In this document: positions 1 through 9,656 of the stretch, piece after piece
Layout of the letters: the number at the start of each line of letters is the position of its first letter
How positions within the stretch are numbered: position 1 is the first letter of the stretch
NCBI RefSeq assembly: GCF_027409185.1
Contig: NC_084472.1
Span: 50,393,427 to 50,457,426, forward strand
Source of the DNA: Cynocephalus volans
Lineage: Eukaryota; Chordata; Mammalia; Dermoptera; Cynocephalidae
Length of the DNA stretch: 64,000 bases
Direction of reading: 5' to 3'
Made by a program: the position numbers and the translations under genes
Notes under the pieces: generated by a model
Told to the model about the DNA's origin: nothing
Database searches by the model: none
What the model saw: only the letters and a program-made list of their open reading frames with translations

Positions 1-774
1 ACTGGGGAATGAATGCCTCCTTTGTGACCTATTTTATTTTCTGGATTAGTAAAAGGGTTGGGCAAATGATATTCCTGGCCCCAGGATAAAAGGATAGAAT
101 ATCTGAAATCAGGGCAGTTCTACAAAAGCCGGCCTTAACTCAGTAAAGACATTTTTTTCCATGTATATAACAGTTTAACATTGGAGTTCACTGAGAGCTT
201 TCCTTCACGTGGTGATAGCTCCTTTCACCTGTGGCTCTGCCATTCCAGCCTGCAGAAGGGGAAGGAGAGTGTGAAGAAATCTGCTCAGTGCTTTGGCCCA
301 GGGTTGACACAAATCTCTTCTGCTCACATCACATAGGCAAAACTAGTTAAATAGCCACAACTAGATGCCAGGGGCATTTGGAAAATGTAGTCCCCAAGTT
401 GGGGCTCTCTACAAATAGTAAGTGTAAATTATTAAAGGAGGAGCATGAAATTTGGGAGGAAGCTAGGCATCTCTGCCCCAAGTGTATTGTTTGTGTTCCT
501 ATTTTATAGATGAGAAGACTGAGGTGCACAAAAGTTAAGTAACTATACCAACATCACAACCCTAGGAAGTAACAGGAAGATGGGAGATTGGAACCAAAGA
601 AGCCTTGCACCTGAGCACACACCCTTAGCCATTTTATAATAAACTAATTACCTTCTTGGACCCAAAAGTGCCCTCTGTAAGAAGCAGTGGCAGGTTTAAG
701 CCCACATCTGCAAGGCCTGTATTCCAAGTTGTTTCAGAGGCAGAGAGGTGCTGGGATTTCCCCAACTTTTTGAT
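1..774. other. Intergenic, no gene seen
   Basis: AT-rich intergenic sequence. Around 505-620 there is a stretch like the conserved part of MIR-type SINEs (TTTTATAGATGAGAAGACTGAGG followed by degenerate sequence). No coding region, promoter or RNA gene could be supported. Confidence 0.6.
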
Positions 775-1277
775 CTCTCCTTGCACTGGTCTGCTCAGAC
801 TGCCATAACAAAATACTACAAACTGGGTAGCTTAAACAATGGACAATTACTTCTCATACTTCTGGAGGCTGGAAGTCTGAGATCAGGGTGCTAGCATGGT
901 TGGTTTCTGGTAAGGGCCCTCTTCCTGGCTTACAGATAACCATCTTCTCACAGTGTGCTCACATAACCTTTTCTTTGTGTGAGCAGAGAGAGCGCTGTGG
1001 TTTTTTTTCTGGCAGCTGGCCAGGATGGGGATCTGAACCCAAGACCTTGGCATTACAACAACACACTCTAACCAACTGAGCTAACTAGCCAGCCCTGGTG
1101 TCTCTTCTCATAAGGACATTAATCCTATTGGATCCTATTGGATCAGGCCTTTACCTTTATGATCTTATTTAACCTTAATTACTTGCTTAGAGGTTCTATC
1201 TCCAAATATAGCCATACTTGGGGTTAGGCCTTCAACATATGAATTTTAGGAGGACACAAACATTCAGTCCATAACAC
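775..1277 (-). mobile_element. MaLR (MLT1-like) LTR, split by a SINE
   Basis: Read on the minus strand, this begins with TGTTATGGACTGAATGTTTG and runs to the sequence that reads CTGCCATAACAAAATACTAC on the plus strand, the two ends of MLT1-type MaLR LTRs. The motifs TTCTGGAGGCTGGAAGTC and CTTCCTGGCTTACAGAT also match. It is interrupted at 1,001-1,094 by a tRNA-derived SINE, so the SINE is younger. Confidence 0.75.
1001..1094 (-). mobile_element. tRNA-Ile-derived SINE (CYN-like), monomer
   Basis: On the minus strand the element starts GGCTGGCTAGTTAGCTCAG, continues with TTGGTTAGAGTG (A box) and GGTTCAGATCCC (B box), and ends in a short A-run (T-run on plus). The pattern is that of an isoleucine tRNA. 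The tRNA body is mutated and followed by a SINE tail, so it is not a tRNA gene. It lies inside a MaLR LTR. Confidence 0.85.
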
Positions 1278-1407
1278 TCCAAATATCACTTGTGATAGAG
1301 ATTGCCATTTGGGGGCATTAGCTCAATGGAGCCACAAGTCTACAAGGTACCCAAGCTGTATGATCTAAGACAAGGCCTCAGCTTCCTCTTTTGTAAGATG
1401 CACCAGT

Positions 1408-1636
1408 CCAGCAGCTGGCTAACGTTTTCTGTAGAGAGGCAGATAGGAAACATTTTAGGCTTTGTGAGCCATGCAGTCTCTGTCACAACTACTGTTGCAG
1501 CTCTCTGCCACTGTAGCTTGAAAGCAGTCATAGATATACATAAAGAAATGAGCAAGTCTGTGTTCCAATAAAACTTTATTTACAGAAACAAATTGTACAC
1601 GGGCTTTGGCCCAGAGGCTGTAGTTTGCCATCTCTT
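1408..1636 (+). mobile_element. hAT-Charlie-type non-autonomous transposon
   Basis: It has the landmarks of a common eutherian MER element: GGCTAACGTTTTCTG near the start, AACATTTTAGGCTTTGTGAG, a central GTTCCAATAAAACTTTATTT, and GCTGTAGTTTGCCATC at the end. A second copy in the opposite orientation is at 5,645-5,860. Confidence 0.7.
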
Positions 1637-2660
1637 AAGATAATCTTGAAGTTTGGTATAGCTCTGATATACTACTAGCTATATAACCCCTACAGGGAAT
1701 TAAATTTAGATTCTGATCCCCATTGGCTTTAGGCTTTGACTAAAGAAATCAGGCAGAAATGAAGGCAGCCCCTACTGGCTCTTTGGGAAATGGCTGTAGG
1801 ACCACCACTAAGCAGCACAGAGAAGGACGAGGGAAGGAATAAAGCTGTGTGATCTGGGTGGGAAGCAAACTTTATATTTCTTCCAAAGAGGTGACTCAAG
1901 CTTAAATCCAGAGCGCCAAGCATGGTTTTACAAAATCTCTCTTTGGCAGAGACTGCTAATTGTCCAATATTTCTTTACTCAATTTCCATAGAACCCACAA
2001 GTTTCAGGGGAACATATGACTTTTGAAATGAAGACTAATTTTCCCAGCCTCTCTTGAAGCAATGTATAGCCATGTGACCAAGTTCTGGCCAATACTACCT
2101 GCACAGAAGGTCCATAGGGCAGCTTCTAGGATTCTTTAAGAGAGCTAATGGCAGCCTTTTCTCTCTCCTGCAGGCTGGATGTGGACCACATGATGACCAG
2201 GCAGTGGATGGCAGGCTCAGTGAAACAGGGAAGTACAAGAGTCAGCCTCCTCTACATGGAGGCCCAATCCTTCCAACCCAGGGTTTCCAACTCTGGACTC
2301 TATAAACGTAAGAGAGAAAAAACTTTCATTTTTTCTAAGCCACGATTATTTTATGGCTCACTGCTGTTGCCCCAGAACTCCCTGCCCCCTTTGAAGGAAA
2401 CAATTCTCTTTTGATGAGTCCTGGGAGTCTGTCTAGGCAAGAGTTGCCCTTCATCTTTCCCCCTTGTTAAATTAGGAATGTGGTTATTAGCTACTGCAGC
2501 ACTATGGCTAATGTCGGAATCCTGTTGACGTCGCCAATGGTCATGCCACACGACCACACCAGTTGTCGGGCTCTTTTACCTGCTGGTAATCCTGCCGACT
2601 GGGCCAGTTGTAGAGCCAGGGCTGGGTCTGGAGCTCACAGACCCATCAAGCCCGTTCCAG
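1637..2660. other. Intergenic; old unclassified repeat sequence
   Basis: No gene found. From about 2,040 to 2,240 the sequence (CCCAGCCTCTCTTGAAGC, CATGTGACCAAGTTCTGG) resembles a common degenerate mammalian interspersed repeat that I cannot name. From about 2,510 the composition turns GC- and CpG-rich and leads into the minisatellite. Confidence 0.5.
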
Positions 2661-3090
2661 ACCGGGTCACAAACCCTTCACACGCCAGGCTGGGTCACAA
2701 ACCCTTCACATGCCAGGCTGGGTCCCCAGACCCCTTCACACGCCAGGCTGGGTCCCCAGACCCCTTCACAGGCCAGGCTGGGTCCCCAGACCCCTTTACA
2801 CGCCAGGCTGGGTCCCCAGACCCCTTCACACGCCAGGCTGGGTCCCCAGACCCCTCACATGCCAGGCTGGGTCACAAACCCTTCACACGCCAGGCTGGGT
2901 CCTCAGACCCCTTTACACGCCAGGCTGGGTCCCCAGACCCCTTTACACGCCAGGCTGGGTCCTCAGACCCCTTTACACGCCAGGCTGGGTCCTCAGACCC
3001 CTTCACACGCCAGGCTGGGTCCTCAGACCCCTTTACACGCCAGGCTGGGTCCCCAGACCCCTCACAGGCCAGGCTAGGTCCCCAGACCCT
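2661..3090. repeat. 30-bp GC-rich minisatellite, about 14 copies
   Basis: Fourteen copies of the core GCCAGGCT are spaced mostly 30 bp apart, with a few 27- to 29-bp units. The unit is approximately CACGCCAGGCTGGGTCCCCA followed by GACCCCTTCA. Copies differ by CACA/CCCC and TCCTC/TCCCC variants, which suggests higher-order duplication. Because most units are a multiple of three, several frames stay open on both strands and create repetitive ORFs of 210 and 259 codons. They have no start context, splice structure or known domain, and I do not consider them genes. Confidence 0.95.
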
Positions 3091-3461
3091 CACACACCGG
3101 TCTATGAGCTAGGTAACCGGCAAACAGGTCCTCAGAAGCGGCAGGTTGGAAAGATACGGCCACTCCTGCTGCAGCGGCCTCCCGAGGCAGTAACACGCCC
3201 GCCGAATCGCGGCGCATGCGCACCAACTCTGCCCCCACACAACCTACTCACAGCAAGCGCTGGGCAAGATTCTGAGCATCTGGGGGGCCCTGACCATTTT
3301 CTTATATTTTCCCAACAGCTTCTCAGAGACCCAGGTTTCCTGATGTTCACCCACCTGACTTCCTGGTTAGTCTGGCATCGGCCCCTTTGCCGCTCCCCTC
3401 CACCTGGTTGGGGCAGTGATCAATACAGAGAAGGCCTGTGGGGCCTGCATCCCTTAGAGAA
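3091..3461. other. GC/CpG-rich flank of the minisatellite
   Basis: Includes CGCCCGCCGAATCGCGGCGC at about 3,198-3,217, one of the most CpG-dense spots in the window. With the CpG-rich left flank (2,515-2,660) and the array, this could be one lineage-specific LTR or composite element. No paired copy or target duplication could be shown. Confidence 0.35.
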
Positions 3462-3632
3462 GCAGTTCTCAACCCTGGCTGCGAATTAGAATCTTAACAC
3501 ATGACACTGCCCACCCCATCCCATCCCAGACAAATTAAATCGGAAAGGGGTGGGGAAAGGAGAGAGAGTGTTAATTTTTTTAAAAAATCTTCCCAAGTGT
3601 TTCTAATGGGAAGCCCAGTTTAAGAGCCACTG
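3462..3632 (+). mobile_element. hAT-Charlie MER-type element
   Basis: It begins CAGTTCTCAACCCTGGCT and ends with the inverted-type terminus TTTAAGAGCCACTG. The terminal repeats and length (about 170 bp) fit small hAT-derived MER elements. The middle is degraded. Confidence 0.6.
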
Positions 3633-3982
3633 TCTTGGAGTGAAGACTTTCTTAAAAGCTTACCAGCTCTACAAAATCCCCAAGGTCAACCATATTCAAC
3701 ACATTTCTGGAATAGGCTCACAATGGCACAGACAGGTAGGTTTACCTGTTTACTGATGACCTGCTTCCAAAAAGGACTTCATCTAAAGAATTTCTCGGCA
3801 TGATAACACACTCTCCTGTTAGATGTTGTATTAGTTTACTGGGGCTTCTGTAGCAAATGACCACAAACTTGGTGACTTAGTACAAGAAAAATTTATTCTT
3901 TCACATTTTGGAAGCCAGAAGTCTGCAATCGAGGTGTTGGCAGGGCCACACTCCCTCTGAAGGCTCTAGGGGAGAACCCTTC

Positions 3983-4320
3983 TATAATGGTTAGCTTTAT
4001 GTGTCAACTGTGCTAGGCTATAGCACCCAGTCATTTAATCACACACTCATCTAGCTGTTGCTGTGACGGGTTTTCGTAGATATAGTTAATATCTTCAATT
4101 GGTTGACTTTAAGTGAAGGGTATTACCCTTGTTAATATGGATGGGCCTCAATCAGTCGAATAGCCATAAGAGCAAAAACTGAGGTTTCCTGGAGAAGAAG
4201 AGATTATTCCTTAAGACTAACATCAACTCCTGCCTGCTGGCTTGCCCTACACATTTTGGACTTGCCAGCCCCCACAGTCACGTGAGCCAATTTCCTAAAT
4301 AAATCTCTATATACGAGCAC
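3983..4320 (+). mobile_element. ERVL-class (MLT2-like) LTR, truncated
   Basis: It begins with GGTTAGCTTTATGTGTCAAC and has the motif GGGCCTCAATCAGTCGAATA. Near its end it has CACGTGAGCCAATTTCC and AAATAAATCTCTATATA, the usual poly(A)-signal end of this family. The final part is replaced by a TG microsatellite. Confidence 0.65.
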
Positions 4321-4323
4321 ACG

Positions 4324-4371
<48 letters not shown>

Positions 4372-4384
4372 CATACACACATGT
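4321..4384. repeat. TG/TA microsatellite
   Basis: A (TG)n run of about 20 units, then TATACATACACACATG. It grew from the TA-rich end of the ERVL LTR next to it. Confidence 0.95.
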
Positions 4385-4428
4385 ACTTCAAAAAGTTCAT
4401 AGAAAATAGAATTAAAAGATAATATGAT
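4384..4428 (+). mobile_element. Half copy of a mariner-like MITE
   Basis: Starts GTACTTCAAAAAGTTCATAG and continues AATAGAATTAAAAGATAATA, the same as the left half of the full element at 34,172-34,252. The right terminal repeat is missing. Confidence 0.65.
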
Positions 4429-4560
4429 CTCATCTCTAGATCCTTAACTTAATTACATCAGCAAAGACCCCTTTTCCCAAACAGGTCACATTCACAGGTT
4501 CTGGGGGTAAGACCCTAGACATACTCATATCTTCTTGGGGGCAACCATTCAATGGACTGC

Positions 4561-5399
4561 AGCCCTTTAAAAAATTTTTTTAAATTTTTTAATCTGATTT
4601 TTTCTCTCTCTTTTTTTTTCTACCCTTACTCACCAACTGTGAATGTTCTTCCAAAATTAATCTCCAGGCTCCTGAAGATGACTTAGAGATAGAGCCTGGG
4701 GCATGAGGATGATCTCACTTTTGGTAAAAATTGGGAAGAAAAGAGGCAAAGCAGGTTGGTGGCTGTCCCATTTTAGTGGCTCTGGCACTATCTTTGGGCA
4801 ATAAATTGAAAGGACAGCAGCTGGAAAGTAGGAACGCAGCTGCAAGTCACAGGACAACTCTAGTGGAGTCCTCATCAACCCTAGATCCAGTGTGGCCTTT
4901 ACAGATACTCAAAAGGTTTTCATGAATAAAGATGATGGATAGATAGATTGATAGATTGAAAAAGTCAAACTGTACATACTATTGGTCACTCATCTCACAG
5001 TAACCATTGGCAATCACCCTTTCATCCTTCAAGTGGCAGCCAGCATCTTTAAAAGAGGCCAGGCCCCTCCCCAGCTTCTAGGGATAAATCTTGAATGGTC
5101 TAGTAATTCCATCTCCCAAGCCCGGGATTGGTGTAGGAATGGGCACAGGGGAGAATTCTGGCAAATGATATATGAGGGAAAATCTTCTACGGTAAGGTTA
5201 GGTTTTTTTCTATTTTCAAAAATATCAAAAAAGATGTCCTCTTGACATCTGTACTGTTAATACATATTATATTGTTATTATATATCATTATTATTATTAT
5301 TATTATTACTGTTAATATATATGATTATTATTAATAATAATTCAAACAGGTAACCATCAACCAAGTTAAGGAATAGTACTAAGCAAGTACTCTAAAAGT
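4561..5399. other. Intergenic, no gene seen
   Basis: Unique-looking AT-rich sequence with a TTA/ATT microsatellite at about 5,281-5,340. No gene or clear transposon recognised. Confidence 0.6.
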
Positions 5400-6250
5400 C
5401 ACCTCTGTGTCCCTCTCCAGTCACATCCCTTCTCCCTCCCTTCCAGAAAACACTATTATTCTGATTCTTGTGTTTCTTTTAGTTTGTCACTTTATGTATT
5501 CATCCCTAAACATCGTTGTTGAGTGTTGCCTGGTCTTTGAAATGTATATGGATGGCATCATACTTGCATGTTTGTTTATGTGTGTTTTGCTCAATATTTT
5601 TATGAGACTCATTCATTTTCACTGCTGTATGATAATCCATTATACCAGAGTAGGGCAAACTATAGTTCATGGGCCACCTATTTCTTTAAATAAAGTTTTA
5701 TTGTAACATAGCCACACCCATTTCTCTACACATTGTCTATGTCTGCCTTCAAACCACAATGGCAGAGAGCTGCAATAGTAATAGCAACAGAGACCATACA
5801 GCATTAAAGCCTAAAATATTTACTATCTGGTCTGTTACAGAAAAAGTTCGTTTACCCCTCCATTTATGACCTGTATCACAATTTATTATGTGTTTCATTG
5901 TTGACAGAAATTTAGAACATTTCAGATTTGGACCCTTTGGTACAGCTGTGGCCAGTCTAGTATATGTCTCCCAATGTAAATGAGTAGGAGTCTCTCTATG
6001 GCACGTGGCTAAGGATCAAATTGCTGGCTAATATACTGGTTTATATGAATATATTCAACTCCACCAGGTAACATCAAATTGTTTTCCAGAGTGTGGTATA
6101 CACCTGTCAGCAGTGCATTAGAGTTTCTGTTGCTCCTGTTCTAACCAATATGTAACATTATCATACTTATTAATTTTTGTTAATCTGGTGGGTATGCAAC
6201 TATTTCTCATTGTGATCCCACCTTCATGGAGCATTTTGGCTTGTGAATTG
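5400..6250 (+). mobile_element. Old L1-type fragment carrying an inserted hAT element
   Basis: The two parts, 5,400-5,644 and 5,861-6,250, resemble a common old mammalian LINE stretch. Landmarks are ATTTTCACTGCTGTATGATA, TCAAATTGTTTTCCAGAG, CACCTGTCAGCAGTGCATTA and AATCTGGTGGGTATGCAACT. The hAT copy at 5,645-5,860 interrupts it. Orientation relative to L1 coding sense was not determined. Confidence 0.6.
5645..5860 (-). mobile_element. hAT-Charlie-type non-autonomous transposon
   Basis: Reverse-oriented copy of the element at 1,408-1,636. It has AGTAGGGCAAACTATAG at the left, AAATAAAGTTTTATTGTAAC in the middle and TAAAATATTTACTATCTGG near the right end. Confidence 0.7.
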
Positions 6251-8466
6251 CTTACTTTATGTTCAGCCCATCAGTGCACTTGAGAGGATTTTTTTAAAAA
6301 TCCAGAATTTTTAATTGTTTTCAGTAGGAATGTCAATTCAGGTATCAAACCTATCATATCAACAGATGTAGAATATTGTTGTCCTTAATATATCTGACAT
6401 TTTGTAACCTGTAGTCAGAAGCATCTTAACCGATGGACTTGGCCAGTCTACACTTCTCCCTGAGAACACAACAAAAGCCTGGCCCATGCTAGAAGTCTGA
6501 AGTGGCGTCTATGCATCAGCCATCCAGAAAGCACCCAAATGCTGACTGGTGCAAATCCTCGAAGCTTTCAGCATTTCAGGATCATCTAGTAATGGTGGCC
6601 AAGCCTATGGCAGAGACAGAGAGTTAAAAAAGATTCAACACCCAAGGTGAGTATAAAGCCTTACCAGTGGAGCAGTCAGCATCTGAGCCTTTGTGGCACC
6701 TAAGTATTGGTGAAACTGTCCTTGCTGAAGCCACAGGTCACTTACCTGTCTTGATACCAGCTTCTCTACCTACAGCACTTGAGGACTCTTTCCTTAAAAC
6801 GATCTAATCTCCTGGTTTTATGACACCTTTTTCTAGTTATCTTTAGTCTCAGGGTGTTCCTTGTCTCTCACTATTTTGTTTTAAATGTTGAAAAACAAGT
6901 GACCAGAAATACTGACTTACGCTTTCCACTTTATTGTCCACTATCAGCCACTCCTCTTCTATTTTTTCCCTTTCCTCCATCTCTTCTCTTTCCATCACTC
7001 TCCACCCACCACCCAGACTAAAATATTTACAATATTTCCATAGGTATGTATGTATCTTTGAAAACCACCATTCGTTATGTTATTTTTCTATACTATTCGG
7101 CATGCTTAAACAATTTCATTTTAAAAGAGATGCAAAGAATGGGAATGATAACAAATATATAATGTTATGTATATTCTGTTATGGCAACTCAAGGAGACTA
7201 ATAATGGGATAAACGTGGAATCAGAAAGAAACTGACCCCCTGAAATTCAAGTGTTACCCCCAGCCTGCCATTGTCTTCTTCGCTTATTTATATACTTGCT
7301 GAGTGTAGTTGATATAGGACTAAAACTGCAGTCTTCATAGTTTTTGCAGAATTCCTTTACACTCAGAAATTATCTAGGACCCCCAAGAGCTTTTGTTTAT
7401 GTGGATTATAACCTTTAATATTTAGCATATTAGAAATTAAAACTGAGAAATTTTTTAAATCTTTATTTATTCATTTAAAAAATAAAATAAACCCATTACA
7501 TCTTTTAAAAATGAGCCAATTCTTTAAAAATAAAAAATAACATTTTCCAAAACAAAAAATTTAATGAGCAGTATTATTTTACATTTTTGTAAATCTCTTT
7601 AATAACTTACTTAATAGAAGACAGCTAGATTCTTGTGTGTGCTTCTGATTTCAATCTGTTGTAGTATGTTGCTTTGGTTGAAAATTTGAAGAAAATCCAG
7701 CCTCACACAGATACATATTTGAAAAGGGAGTATTTAATAAACTTTTCAGATCATTGTGGATGTTCTTTTTTGATACTACACCAAAACTTCACAAGTGGTA
7801 GTTTCTTAAAGGTTAGCTGCTATGTGGATTCTGAAATCATGTCAATGAACTTTATACTGTTATATTAAAATCCATTGGCCTACTTTGCACTTTGAACAGA
7901 TTTTTTATCTGTGAATAAATATGTAGCGTCATTCATTGGTCACTTGAGATAGTTTGCTGAGCTACGCTGATCTTCCAAATATTGACACATTTCATTATGC
8001 CACACACACAACAATCAATCACATTTGTTAATACCACCAATGAATTCATTAGAAAAGCTTTTAAGTATTGGGAAGCTGTCAAGCTCAGAGCAATCAATAC
8101 AAGATTTCCAAAAGTTTAGAATGTTATTTCACAATGTCATTTTGAATCTCCAGGAATTAGTATCAGTTCAGAGCCAGTGCTCAGTAATCCTGGAAAAGTC
8201 TGATTATTCCTCTTTCTTCAATGCCTGGTCACCCTGGTAAATGGCCACAGGTCCTTTCGGGGAAGACTGGGAGAAAGATTAATAGTATAAAATTTGGCAA
8301 TGTGGCAAGGTCTTTCCTCTGGCCTCCCCTTCATTCAGAGGGCTCTGAGTGTATGAACTGGCTCAAATCTGGGAAGCAATTAAGTGGCTGTGACTGTTTT
8401 GATGATTCAACTCAGACTTCAGTTCTCTGGACCTAGAACATTTCCACTTACACAGATCAAGTAAGA
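6251..8466. other. Intergenic, no gene seen
   Basis: AT-rich sequence. Short open frames at 6,934-7,212 and 8,025-8,240 show no domain, codon bias or splice context. An A/T-rich patch at about 7,440-7,560 may be LINE tail debris. Confidence 0.6.
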
Positions 8467-8704
8467 ATCTAGTAGACCTTTAGGGCCGGCCCGTGGCTCA
8501 CTTGGGAGAGTGTGGTGCTGATAACACCAAGGCCACGGGTTCGGATCCCTATATAGGGATGGCCAGTTAGCTCACTTGGGAGAACGTGGTGCTGACAACA
8601 CTAAGTCAAGGGTTAACATCCCCTTATTGGCCATCTTTTAAAATAATAAAATAATAAAATAAAATAAAATAATAAAAGAAAAGAAAAGTATCTAGTGGAC
8701 CTTT
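8467..8704 (+). mobile_element. Dimeric tRNA-Ile-derived SINE (CYN-like) with target duplication
   Basis: The SINE occupies 8,482-8,689. Unit 1 starts GGGCCGGCCCGTGGCTCAC and has the B box GGGTTCGGATCCC. Unit 2 starts GGCCAGTTAGCTCACTTGGG and has a more degraded B box. An A-rich tail of repeated AAAAT follows. A 15-bp duplication, ATCTAGTAGACCTTT at 8,467-8,481 and ATCTAGTGGACCTTT at 8,690-8,704, flanks it with one mismatch. This is a clean retrotransposition signature. Confidence 0.92.
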
Positions 8705-8914
8705 TCATCTATTTCTTTTCCAGGGCCACCATGATCAATCAATTAGCCAATGTCATAGGTCTCTGCAAGTCAGATTATTTTGATTACTTCTTTGACACTC
8801 CTGTTCGTTATGGTAATTATGCCCATCTTGCCTTTGGCAATTAGTGTCACCATCTGGTTCCTGCCACCCATGGATCCTGTCATCCCCATTGTGTTGGGGC
8901 TGAGGCTCAGAAAA
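8705..8914. other. Intergenic between SINE and LTR
   Basis: Short stretch with no feature recognised. Confidence 0.4.
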
Positions 8915-9656
8915 TGATACTGCAAAATAAGGCTCTTCGGCATTCTGAGTGCTTTGAATTAAAAAAATCAAAAGGCCTCAGAAATAGGCCTCTGAACCAA
9001 GGTCTCTTTCTGACTTTCCCATGCCCCACTGTCTCTCCCTGACTTTCCCCTGCCCCACTGTCTCTCCAATCCTCTTTTGTTCCAAAATATAGGAAGGGCC
9101 TCTCTCTGGAATTTCCTTGCACAGCTAAGGAAACTTCTTTCCAAAAGAAATGCAATTGTCTTAAGACCTGCTCCCTTGAAATTTCATCAAATAATCAGGA
9201 AAGATTAACCACTGGAGAAGAGAAGAGACTAAAAGTTTGCACCACACCCAGACAGATTTTTCGTTTATTCTTCTGAGGGCAACTCTGAGAGATTACCTGG
9301 GAGACTTTACCTTCAGAGTAAAATAACCTTTGTTTACAGTAAAGTTCTACTGCTCACCTCCCCCAGAGCTCAGAGAAACTTTGTTCCAGGTCATTTTTCT
9401 TTGGGCCCATTCATTTCCCACTAAAAATCATTTATTGCCCCTCTGAAATTACGTACGGCCCTTCACCTCCCTCTTCCCTGTGAAGAGGATATTTAAGCCT
9501 CAACCGTCTAGCCCTTTAAGTCTCACGTGAGTATTTGAGGTATTACTGTGTCCATATTCATGTTAATAAATTTGCAAGCCTTTTTCTCCTACTAATCTGT
9601 CTATTGTCTTTCATTTCAGTGAACTTTCAGAAAGAAGCTTTCTCTTGGCCCCTACA
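8915..9656 (+). mobile_element. Class I endogenous retroviral LTR (left edge uncertain)
   Basis: The right part has LTR architecture: a TATA-like ATATTTAA at 9,489-9,496, AATAAA at 9,565-9,570 about 75 bp later, a T-rich U5 and an end CCCCTACA at 9,656. Next comes TTGGGGATGTTCCTCCCAGG, which resembles a proline-tRNA primer binding site with small changes. That arrangement is typical of gammaretrovirus-like elements. The left edge is only a guess. A 31-bp tandem duplication (TGACTTTCCC...CTGTCTCTCC) lies at about 9,003-9,066. Confidence 0.55.

Larger units (their letters stand above)
3827..4560 (-). mobile_element. MaLR-type LTR interrupted by ERVL LTR, microsatellite and MITE half
   Basis: The outer LTR is in two pieces: 3,827-3,981 (TGTATTAGTTTACTGGGGCT, then TCCCTCTGAAGGCTCTAGGG) and about 4,428-4,560 (TTAACTTAATTACATCAGC, then TCACATTCACAGGTTCTGGG). 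Their order and orientation agree with one element read on the minus strand that was opened by later insertions. Confidence 0.65.

Noticed and set aside
2661-3090. Regularly spaced repeat resembling a CRISPR array
   Set aside because: The whole unit repeats, with no unique spacers, and the genome is mammalian. It is a minisatellite.
2480-3489. Overlapping 210- and 259-codon open frames, with a third frame on the minus strand
   Set aside because: They arise from a 30-bp tandem repeat that is a multiple of three. No domain, start context or splicing evidence, and equally open on both strands.
4321-4384. Possible counterpart of the TCF4 CTG18.1 expansion
   Set aside because: This is a TG repeat downstream of the gene; the CTG repeat lies in a 5' intron outside the window.
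8482-8633. Possible tRNA-Ile genes
   Set aside because: A and B boxes are present, but the stems are mutated, the units are dimeric with an A-rich tail, and a target duplication flanks them. They are SINEs.
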